Part shown: piece by piece, positions 46,181 to 54,968 of the stretch
How positions within the stretch are numbered: position 1 is the first letter of the stretch
Layout of the letters: the number at the start of each line of letters is the position of its first letter
From: Tetracentron sinense
Lineage: Eukaryota; Streptophyta; Magnoliopsida; Trochodendrales; Trochodendraceae
DNA: 64,000 nucleotides
Direction of reading: 5' to 3'
NCBI GenBank assembly: GCA_015143295.1
Contig: CM026553.1
Location: 2,813,912-2,877,911, forward strand
The notes under the pieces: model-generated
The model's database searches: none
What the model saw: the letters and a program-made list of their open reading frames with translations, nothing else
Told to the model about the DNA's origin: nothing
Made by a program: the position numbers and the translations under genes

Positions 46181-46260
46181 GGTAAGTATTACTACTACCT
46201 AGCTTTACTATGATACAAATAGTAAGTACTTCTACTATCTAGCTTTGTTATCATACAAAT
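46181..46260 (+). repeat. 40-bp tandem duplication starting at a splice-donor-like site, LTR D
   Basis: Units 46181-46220 and 46221-46260, each beginning G/A-GTAAGTA and containing CTAGCTTT and ATACAAAT. A third GGTAAATG follows at 46261. The donor-like sequence is therefore present two or three times in a row. Confidence 0.75.
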
Positions 46261-46585
46261 GGTAAATGTTTTGGGTAACCCATATTAGGATCAAATGAGT
46301 AAATAGGGGTTTAAGATTTGAGTTGAGGGCTTTTCAATAAAAGGATGAATATAGTTATACTTGTATAGGAGTAGTATTATCTTCCAATAAACCATGATTC
46401 GAAGCATGATGTAGAGCCCCGGACCTTTTCACATTTAATGCATGACACTTTCGTTGCCACTTTGCCTTTAAAGAGGAATAATTAATAAATAAGGAAGAAA
46501 TTGGAAATTCCGAAATGTCAAAAATGTTCGATTTCAAAGTACGAACCCAACGCAAGTTGAATCGTCAAAATCAGACTTGCAGGCA

Positions 46586-46750
46586 ACCGATCGCTCGGTC
46601 CATAGAGCGATCGATCGGTAGCTATCGACTGGTCAAGATTTTTGTATGGGGAAATTTTCCAGAGAGTTGATTTTTGGTCGAGAGCTCGGTCAACACACCG
46701 ATCGCTCGGTAGGCAACCGATCAATCGGTCATAAACACCGATCGCTCGGT
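46586..46750 (+). promoter_or_regulatory. Five 14-bp palindromes in element A 5' LTR
   Basis: ACCGATCGCTCGGT at 46586, 46697 and 46737, AGCGATCGATCGGT at 46606 and ACCGATCAATCGGT at 46716. The 3' LTR cassette (61810-62013) has two more. 46620-46673 matches the copia G LTR at 11804-11857. Confidence 0.88.
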
Positions 46751-47068
46751 ACTCGCGTTTTTGCAGAAATTTCAGTAAGGGTATTATGGTCTTTTGGTCG
46801 GTTTACTCTCACCTTAAGAGTCTTGCCCGAGCCTTTAGGGCATCATTCGACACTTAGAGAGTTTGAGAGAATAGGAGAAAGGGGAGAAGGCGATTCCAAC
46901 CTAGGGCTTGTCTTTGGAAGAGAAATCAAAGGGTTTTAAGACCCTAGATCACTTCAAGTCCGGCTTTTCTCCAAGATCACAGCTCAAGCACCCGTGGAGA
47001 GCGTTCCCCAAGCTAGGGCAGCACCTCACGGTCGTTTTTGGAAGGGGTTTCTCCCCTCATTGTTCAAG

Positions 47069-48179
47069 GTCGATACTTTTTGCTACCCTCCTAGTTATAG
47101 TTCTTCTTTTCCTTTATTTTCTTTGTGTTCCTTTATACATCCATGTATTATGAAATGGGTTGTGAATGGTGAATGGTGAATGGTGAATGATGAATGGAGA
47201 TGAGTGTGGGCGATTGGATGCCGTGTGTATTGATGTGATGGATGAACGGGGAGGGCATTGTAACCATAATAAACATACATATGTGATGTGAGTAAAACCC
47301 ACCTAGAAAAGCATGTTGTAGGGTTAATAAATAATGAATGCACCATGTTTGATGAAATGCCAAGGTGAATAAAATGAATAATAAATTAAGAAAATGCATG
47401 TTTAAGGTTTATGGAAATTGCTAGGGCCTATGATAGTGTGTTTTCTTGCTTTCCCTAAATGATGTGAATATTACATTGCTCAATCATTGATGCTATATGT
47501 GTTGTGAATTACCCAAATGTCATAGTTAAATTTAAATGCAAGTATGTACACGATTCCCACAAGCACGGCATGCATGACATGATTTACCGAGGTTTTCAAG
47601 AACATGGTTATAGGTGGGACATATCCTACGATATGTTTTACCTCGCTTTTCACAAGAAAACAAGAACCAACATTCCACGAGGGGTCTCCCCTCACTCACA
47701 AGTGCATATCATGAAGAAGGGCCTCCCTTCCCTCGCAAGTACATACATATCATGAAGAAGGGTCGCCCTTCCCTCTCAAGTGCATTGCATAAAGAAGGGT
47801 CTCCCTTCCCTCTCAAGGCATCTCACAAAGATATCTCACAAGTTACATGATCACAAGCAAGCACGCATGACATGCATGACATGACACGTACGACACGCTC
47901 GACAAGATCAAGCAAGACAAACACGACAAGCTTTCAAGTACGAAAAGATATTTCAAGCCAAGTCAAGTGCACGATGTTTTCAAGAGGTTTTATGGGCTTT
48001 TTACGAAATACAAGCATGATTATAAATTGCTTTACTTCCTTGTATGATATGAATTGTTTCCGTCTAACATATATGAATTGCTCCTGATTTATGTATTGCC
48101 ATTTTTATGCTATGACTATTGGTTAGTATTTGGTACCCGCTGAGTATTCCATGCTCAGCCGTACTTCTTATGTCGGTAG
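47069..48179 (+). other. Possible leader intron inside element A 5' LTR
   Basis: Donor-like CAAG|GTCGATAC and acceptor-like TATGTCGGTAG|G (GGCAG|G in the 3' LTR at 63461). The same pair is at 51456-53072 and 56165-57727 in B, 20678-23050 in H and 44579-41350 (minus) in F. Inferred from position and consensus only. Confidence 0.45.
47680..47825 (+). repeat. Tandem hairpin array, four units, element A 5' LTR
   Basis: GAGGGG-TCT-CCCCTC, GAAGGG-CCT-CCCTTC, GAAGGG-TCG-CCCTTC and GAAGGG-TCT-CCCTTC, 32-45 bp apart, each followed by a C-rich CCTCNCAAG phrase. The 3' LTR has the same set at 62948-63090, with one loop-side change. Confidence 0.85.
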
Positions 48180-48592
48180 GTTCTGAGGGAGCTGCTGCTC
48201 CATTTGATGTTTGTGCTCCTGGTCCATGGGTGGAAGAGGAGTACGTCGAGGAGCCTTTGGAGGAACCTCCCGTAGAGGGTTATCAGTAGGTGGTGTTAGA
48301 TTCTGAGTGGATTAGCTGTGGGTGAGCATGAGTGATTATATCCATGTATTTTGGCGGGCATATCCGCACTTTCTTTGTTTTGATTTCTTTGTATTAAACT
48401 TGGACCATGTGTATATACTTAGAGGTTGTTAGACTTCCGCTGTGTTTTATAGTTATGTTTCCGCTGTCATCCTCTATTGTATATGCTCTGTGGGTTTTTG
48501 CAGGTTGGTTTGTCAAGCAAGTCATGTAAGCCATGATTAGTCGTCCAAAGTTCACTCTAACTCCTAGGGTGGGTTTTGGGTCGCGACAGAAG

Positions 48593-48610
48593 TGGTATCA
48601 AAGCCTAGGT
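48593..48610 (+). promoter_or_regulatory. Primer binding site of element A
   Basis: TGGTATCAAAGCCTAGGT, four bases after the LTR. Initiator tRNA-Met type with one change (CAAAGC for CAGAGC). Confidence 0.82.
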
Positions 48611-48944
48611 TTTAGGTCTCTAGGGTCACTTAGAATCTTATACCACGGCTTGACAAGAGCATATGTTAGGAAACAAGTTAGGAAGGAAGTAAGTCGGGAG
48701 CGAGTCTGGTTCTAAGTGTAAGACTAAACTTTAGTCTTAGTCTAAAATGGTTGCTTTAACCAAGTACGGGTCCTAGGTACGCTAGAACACTAAAGTATAA
48801 GTATAATGTGAACTCTGATGACTTGATGTGATGTATATTAGTATTATACAACTAATACAAATTGAATTATTGTGAAATGGCATTGAAATAAACTGTGGTT
48901 TCAAGTTACACTCATGTGGTGTTATTATTCTCCGGACTTTAGTC

Positions 48945-50207
48945 ATGAGACGGAACACACGGGGTCGTGGGCCTAATACCAGAGCTTCCTCTTCTTCACG
49001 GGATGAGGATGAGCAGCCGGACCTCTCTCAGGTCTTAGGCTCTATTGCTGAGACACTCGCCATCCTGGCGGCTCGGCAAACTATACCAGCATCAGCGGCA
49101 CCTACTCCACCGCCCGCAGCTCCAGTACATCGTACCGCTGGAGTTGAGGCATTCAGGAGATTGAGGCCTCCATCCTTCCATGGGAGTGTGGACCCTCTTG
49201 CTGTGGAGGCGTGGATCCTCCAGATGGAGAAGATTTTTGTGGTCCTCTCGCCTACAGAGGAGGATAGAGTAGCGTGGGCAGTTTTCATGCTAGAGAGCGA
49301 AGCCCACCATTGGTGGTTGTCCGCATTGAGGATGCGAGATTTCACCATGCAGGGTCAACCTTGGACTTGGGAGGAGTTCAAGGACGGCTTTTACAAGAAG
49401 TATTTTCCGATTGGAGCACGGGAAAAGAAAGAGAGAGAATTCATTAACCTTGAGCAAGGTTCGATGTCAGTAGCACAATATGAAGCTAAGTTCTCGGAGC
49501 TCTCTAGATTTGCACCTCACATGGTGGCTACTGAGGCAAGGAAGGCGAGGATATTTGAGCAAGGGCTCAAGGATGTTATTATGGAGAAAGTATCGGCTTT
49601 CAGGCACGCTACTTATCCGGAAGTGGTAGACAAAGCCTTATTGATCGAGGCAAATTCTGAGGCGGTGTCCAAGAAGAGGGAGTTGGCAAGAGGCCGAGCC
49701 AGTAGTTCAGGACCTCCAGAGAGGCGGGCTCATACCGGCCCTTATCAGTATGCGTGGCCAGCACCACCGATGAGGCCATCTTATGCGCCTCCAGCTCCAC
49801 GGCAATATGTGCCTCAGGCACCGCGACCTCAGGCTCTTCCAGATCCACGGCCAGTTGCACCTCAGACGGTGAGGTATGCTCCACCTCCGGCCCCTCCAAC
49901 CTATACACACGAGGTCTGCACTTCGTGCGGCCGAAGGCACCCGGCAGGAGATTGCCGAAGAGCATCGGGTGGATGTTTTCATTGTGGTCGCCAGGGCCAT
50001 ATGATCAGGGATTGCCCCAGTCGGCATTTACCAGGCCAGTCTCAGGGGATTAGGCCACCAGCACGCCCAGCAGGATCATATCAGGCGTCATCTCAGACTA
50101 CCCGATCTACACCTCAGTCTCGCCAGGCAAACCAGGGGCGAGTTTTTGCCTTAACAGAGGGTGATGCACTTGCATCTGACGATGTAGTGCAAGGTACGCA
50201 GTTGTAA
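48945..50207 (+). CDS. Element A Gag, ending inside the gag-protease intron
   Basis: 420 residues, uninterrupted. Start MRRNTRGRGPNTRASSSSR, then DEDEQPDLSQVLGSIAETLAI. The retrotransposon gag domain spans about residues 75-215: FHGSVDPLAVEAWILQMEKIF, WAVFMLESEAHHWWLSALR, FYKKYFPIGAREKKEREFINL. Then a Pro/Ala-rich region (255-320) and two knuckles: CTSCGRRHPAGDC (about 326-338) and CFHCGRQGHMIRDC (about 343-356). The last four residues (GTQL) come from beyond the donor-like site at 50193/50194. In related elements the protein goes straight on into protease after VVQG. Gag would form the particle. Confidence 0.93.
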   Translation: MRRNTRGRGPNTRASSSSRDEDEQPDLSQVLGSIAETLAILAARQTIPASAAPTPPPAAPVHRTAGVEAFRRLRPPSFHGSVDPLAVEAWILQMEKIFVVLSPTEEDRVAWAVFMLESEAHHWWLSALRMRDFTMQGQPWTWEEFKDGFYKKYFPIGAREKKEREFINLEQGSMSVAQYEAKFSELSRFAPHMVATEARKARIFEQGLKDVIMEKVSAFRHATYPEVVDKALLIEANSEAVSKKRELARGRASSSGPPERRAHTGPYQYAWPAPPMRPSYAPPAPRQYVPQAPRPQALPDPRPVAPQTVRYAPPPAPPTYTHEVCTSCGRRHPAGDCRRASGGCFHCGRQGHMIRDCPSRHLPGQSQGIRPPARPAGSYQASSQTTRSTPQSRQANQGRVFALTEGDALASDDVVQGTQL

Positions 50208-51079
50208 TTTATTTAATTACCCGTAAATTAAATTATTATGTATTATTCCTTGTGTACGTATATGGCATGTTATATATATAATGTAGAACCCCGGAACCGA
50301 GTTCACTATGCTATGAATAGTGTTAGTGAATAGTGCCCTTATATGGTGTGTGTGAAGGCCTAAGGCCTCCCATTGTGCTCTTGATATTATGATTAGTCAA
50401 TTGAGGGTTTTAGGTACATGGTTTGAGTCTTAAAAAGAGAGTGTAAAGACACTCTAAGTGGGTAAAATCAAGGGTACAAATACCCTAAGTGTTTCAATGG
50501 GTTGTTGGTGAATAGTGCTAGTGCATGAGGAATAGAGAGGCCGGAGCCTCTCATGCGTGTCGGTGTGAAATTGATGATCATTGAGGTGGGTTAAAGACTT
50601 ATGAAAAATGATTCATGAGTTGTGAGTAGGGTGTTGGACACAAGGGAAAAGAGTGTGAAAACACTCGAGGTGTTCTAGGTGTCGAAAAGGTATGTCTTGG
50701 CATTTGCTTCAACTTTAAAGGGATCTAGTTTAGTCATCGTTGTTCATAATCGAATGATTACTGAATTTTTGGAAAGGTATTAGAACCCTCTTCAAGGTTC
50801 ATGTTTATCATTTTCCCAGATTTTGAGTCGGGGCCGAGTCAAAAGTGGGAATTCCAAAATCGGGTCGGCTGCAAATCTGGGCTGTCGCAACCCATTGCAG
50901 ACCAGTCAGATTTAGGGGCATTTTGGTCTATTAATAAAGAAGAATTAGAATTTCTTCAAAACAGAAAAATTGTTCCTCTTCGAAAGAAGAATCCAACGCA
51001 AGTTGAATCGTCAAAATCGGAGCTCTGAGTCAAAAGTTATGGCCAAAATACTGAAGTGCGTTTTGCAGCACCAGTCACT

Positions 51080-51133
51080 ACCGAGAGATCGGTCCACTAC
51101 CGAGAGATCGGTCATAAGCACCGATCGATCGGT
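51080..51133 (+). promoter_or_regulatory. Three 14-bp palindromes in element B 5' LTR
   Basis: ACCGAGAGATCGGT at 51080 and 51099, and perfect ACCGATCGATCGGT at 51120. Same in the 3' LTR at 55767, 55786 and 55807, where the following CATCTATCGGT phrase is present in extra copies. Confidence 0.88.
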
Positions 51134-52123
51134 CATCTATCGGTCCTACGCGATTTTCAGAATTTTTTTAAGGGGTTTTCTGGTCTTTTGGCCACTCCAC
51201 CCTTATTTTTAAGGGTTGGCTCGAGCCAAGGGTATTCATAAACACCCTTAGCCATATTTTGAGAGAGAGAGAGAGGAGAGAAGGGGTTTTCACCCTAGGG
51301 TATCAACTTGAGAAAATCAAGGGGGTTTTGAAACCCACGACCATCCCAAAAGCTTGGATCTCTCAATTTACGGCTCAAGCACGCGAGGAGCACGTTCTCC
51401 AAGCTCGGCAGCATCTTCCATGGTATTTTTCAAGGGTTTTCCTCCCCTATTCAAGGTTAGTACACCCTTCCTAGTTAAGCTTAGTGATAATGGTATAGTT
51501 TTTCCTTTAAGCATTGCTTGGGTGTTGAACTTTTATATATTCCCTCTTCTTAATAATGCATAAAATGCCCTAAATGAACAAGATGAATTAAATGGTTATG
51601 GATGTATGGGATGTGGATTGTGGAGACGCTTGGATGCCATGTAGAGGGGATGATTGTTGTGTGATGAAAATGGTGGAAGGGCAATGTATCCATAATGCAC
51701 ATACACTACATGTTTGATGAAATGCTTGATTTAAATATACAAATTAAAGGTTAAAAGAATTATCGCATATCACTTGTTTAATGAAATGCATGAATGAGGA
51801 CTAAACTAAGACAATGAAAATATGATTTTGGGGTTTCTCCCCAATTGAGAAACTTGAATGAAATGTTATACATGTTCCTAAAAAACTCACATGCTTACTG
51901 GGATTATAGTAATACTATATGATGTTTATCATTATATCACCATGATATCACCAATTGTTATGCATGCATGAATATGTCACTATGATTTTCACAACTTGCT
52001 ACACACAAGCACGGATATGTGAATGAACTAAGGTTTTTAAATGAACATTAAGAAGTGAAACGAGTAAAGGTAAATGTAAGGAAAGTAAGTAAGACCTCAC
52101 ACGCATAAGTTTGATAAATGTAT

Positions 52124-52850
52124 TGTCAAGGGGGTTGGTAGCCCAGGATTGTGCGGGTGCTAACCCCTGGCTCATAAGAAATATATTGTACTGTCAAGGA
52201 GGTTGGTAGCCCAGGGATATGCGGGTGCTAACCTCTGGCTCATAAGAAAAGCATTGGAATTGTCAAGGGGGTTGGTAGCCCAGGATTGTGCGGGTGCTAG
52301 CCCCTGGCTAATAAGAAAGGACTTGAAAGGTATTGTACTGTCAAGGAGGTTGGTAGCCCCGGTTAAGGGTGCTAGCCTCTGGCTCATAAGAAAAGTAACG
52401 GTATTATCAAGGAGGTTGGTAGCCCAGGATTATGCGGGTGCTAACCTCTGGCTCATAAGAAAGGTGTTGTATTGTCAAGGGGGTTGGTAGCCCAGGGATG
52501 TGCGGGTGCTAACCCCTTGCTCATAAGAAATATATTGTACTGTCAAGGAGGTTGGTAGCCCAGGAATATGCGGGTGCTAACCTCTGGCTCATAAGAAAAG
52601 AATTGAATTGTCAAGGAGGTTGATTAACCTCTGGCTCATAAGTAAGGTATCGTACTGTTAAGGAGGCTGGTAGCCCAGGGATGTGCGGGTGCTAGCCTCT
52701 GGCTCATAAGAAGTGTATTGTACTGTCAAGGGGGTTGGTAGCCCAGGGATGTGCGGGTGCTAACCCCTGGCTCATAAGAAAGGTATTGTACTGTCAAGGA
52801 GGTTGGTAGCCCAGGGATATGCGGGTGCTAACCTCTGGCTCATAAGAAAT
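52124..52850 (+). repeat. Tandem hairpin array, 11 units, element B 5' LTR
   Basis: Units of roughly 60-75 bp. The 5' arm is GGRGGTT or GGAGGCT, the 3' arm AACCYCT or AGCCTCT, with TGGTAGCCCAGG and GCGGGTGCT between and GGCTCATAAGAAA after. One unit (near 52612) has lost the middle but keeps both arms around GATT. The 3' LTR array (56832-57510) has ten units. Confidence 0.92.
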
Positions 52851-53027
52851 ATTGAAAGGACAACTCAAAGAGGAATTGTATGATGCATAGACATGTTTTA
52901 GTTTCATAATAATTATGACTTGATAAAATGTTTATGTATTATGTTGCTTTACATAATTATGATCTGTACTATTCCATCACTTGTATATGTTATTTACTCG
53001 TTATTATAATGGTTAGCTAGGAGCTTG

Positions 53028-53073
53028 TACTCGCTGAGTATTCCATGCTCAGCCGTACTTTTATGTCGGCAGG
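53028..53073 (+). promoter_or_regulatory. Conserved stem-loop and acceptor-like block, element B 5' LTR
   Basis: GCTGAG and CTCAGC form 6-bp arms around TATTCCATG, then CGTACTTTTATGTCGGCAGG. Repeated at 57683-57728, in A at 48139-48180 and 63421-63462, and as a variant in F (minus, 41350-41390). Confidence 0.7.
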
Positions 53074-53457
53074 TACAATATACGTTTATGTATTCTGGGT
53101 CCGTGGATCGAGGTTATCAGGGAGAGTAGGAGCTTGATTGGAATTGTCACCAGACATTGGGGGCTTTGATATGTGGTACTATGGGGGGTTGAGTGAGAGA
53201 GACATGTATTTTGGGATTTACTTTTGGGGGGATTTTCATGTAGGCTTGAATTGGTGATTCAAGCATTTGTACATCTGTATTATTGTATTTTATTCAGTCG
53301 TTCGTTTTTGTAAACACTTGGGAGTATATTTATTTTAAAGAAATTTTATGTGTGACTTTTTGGCATGCCTTGTATGCTCTTGCAGGATGGTTGTCGTGGT
53401 AGGTAACGAGCTCAAATATCGCCTAACTCCTAGGGGGTGTTTTGGGGCGTTACAGAG

Positions 53458-53475
53458 TGGTATCAGAGCTTAGGC
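53458..53475 (+). promoter_or_regulatory. Primer binding site of element B
   Basis: TGGTATCAGAGCTTAGGC, three bases after the LTR; initiator tRNA-Met type. Confidence 0.88.
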
Positions 53476-54955
53476 ATTAGGTCTCTAGGGTTACTTGGAG
53501 TTCGATACCATGATTGAGCAAGGCATTAGGTCTAAGAAGGGAGTCGTATTCCAAGTATAGACTAATCACTTAGTCTTTGTCTGTGACGGGTTGACTACAA
53601 CCAAAAGTTAGTACCTATTTCGCTAGAAAACCAAAAAGTGCTATATATACTAATACTATTATGTGCTGCATTGCAATGTGATATTATATGCTAAATCTGG
53701 TGTGCGTACTATATGTTATATGCTAAGTGAAAACCTATGCTTTATGAACGGGTTTCCCAGTTTGGCTCATGAGTTGTTGTAATACTTAGGCTAGGGTCTA
53801 GCCTAGGTGTTGTTTGACAAGGGAGGGGTAGGTCCGTGTCATACATTGTGTTATTAGGTTTCGAAAGGGATTTATTTCCCAAGAGAGGCTATAGGATGCT
53901 CTTAGATCTACAAGTCTAGTACATTTAGAGTTGTTGCGAAATTTAGGACATAGGTCTTGATATATATATACTATTATGCATATCTGGTGTAAATTGAATT
54001 GTTAAATTATACATAAGGTATCTTACATCACAAATGAGCATAAGTCGCACATCACAGTATGACGATGTAAGTTCAAGTAACCCCATGACTAGTAGGAACA
54101 TATATAAATATCAATATATTTTAAACAGACTCAGGGATGCTTGATGCACGCTTCTAGGTACAGATGCGCATTGTCTGCAGCACGTTCTAGACTCAGTGCT
54201 CAGTCCAAAATAAGAAATACAGTATAACTTCAAGAATAATCATGTCCTTTCATGCATGGCATGCACTCCATACACATCATAAGCATCACACACATCCTGC
54301 GTGCACCATGTAGATCATAGAATCATCATACATGTCACAAAGATTTAAAGGAAATTTCTTAAATAACTCAAGGGTGTAAACAACTCATTAGTCATAATCT
54401 TAAGCCGGTTAATGTCTTAAGTGTGTAGTCAGTTAGGGTTTCAACCAAGTTTTAGACGTAGCTTTGCTAGGAAACCAAAGTGCATGCCTATACTATAAAT
54501 GGTATACCACGATGTATACGAAGCGCTTATATAAGCACTATATGCTCATTGAACTATTCAAAGAGCTTGACTTAAATTAGATTCACGTTGTGTTATTGCT
54601 CTCAGGACTATAGTCATGAGATGCAGGAATCGAAGGAGTAAGAACCTAGTGTGAAGTTCTAGGATGATTGTAAAACATGATATTATACTACTATATGTGC
54701 AATTTATTGTGATGTACGAACTCACGTGTGTTTAATGCAAAACAAAACTGTAGTTAGGTATTGTACTTAGGTGCCTTGTTGATAAGCACATACTAAGCCC
54801 ACGTGTTGATCGATGCAAGATCAAATTATTAGTTGTCAAGCCTCGTTTCATTTAGGGTTTCCATTGACAAACGTATGTCTCATCTCATGTATGTGTGGGA
54901 GAAGTCTCCCCTTTTTTTTATCCTGGTGTCCAAATTTTGAGGACGAAATTCCTAT
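53476..54955 (+). other. Internal non-coding region of element B
   Basis: No protein domain. Around 54590-54654 it keeps the gag start context of element A: a GTTATTGCTCTCAGGAC stretch, ATAGTC and an ATG at 54616, but the frame closes after 12 codons at 54654. After this the sequence moves to the 3' end region (CAAATTTTGAGGACGAAATT) ahead of the PPT. Everything from early gag to the end of pol is missing. Confidence 0.75.
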
Positions 54956-54968
54956 AAGGGGGGGAGGA
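54956..54968 (+). promoter_or_regulatory. Polypurine tract of element B
   Basis: AAGGGGGGGAGGA directly before the 3' LTR. Confidence 0.85.

Larger units (their letters stand above)
45516..46409 (+). mobile_element. Gypsy LTR (D), left part, interrupted by element A
   Basis: TGTAAGACCCCGAAACTT at the start. Palindromes at 45778-45894, TATAAATA at 45958-45965, a GA/C-rich leader and donor-like G|GTAAGTATT at 46181/46182. Element A is inserted at CATGA (46405-46409) and D resumes after 63870. Confidence 0.8.
46410..48588 (+). mobile_element. 5' LTR of element A
   Basis: TGTAGAGCCCCGG to GGTCGCGACA, 2179 bp. Palindrome cassette 46586-46750, donor-like CAAG|GTCGATAC at 47068/47069, hairpin array 47680-47825 and stem-loop/acceptor block 48139-48179. 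It lacks about 43 bp and two palindromes present in the 3' LTR (61760-61880). Confidence 0.95.
50282..53454 (+). mobile_element. 5' LTR of element B
   Basis: TGTAGAACCCCGGAACC to GGGGCGTTACA. Palindromes 51080-51133, TATA-like ATTCATAAA near 51230, donor-like CAAG|GTTAGT at 51455/51456, hairpin array 52124-52850 and stem-loop plus acceptor-like GGCAG|GT ending 53072. Confidence 0.93.

Noticed and set aside
47095..47400. Short ORFs shared by both LTRs of element A (also 62357-62668 and 643-1168)
   Set aside because: They are conserved only because the LTRs are copies. They contain low-complexity GAATGGT repeats and show no coding signal between families.
52124..52850. CRISPR-like array
   Set aside because: Spacers are not unique, units drift, and the locus is a plant LTR. 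The repeat is a tandem hairpin, not a CRISPR.
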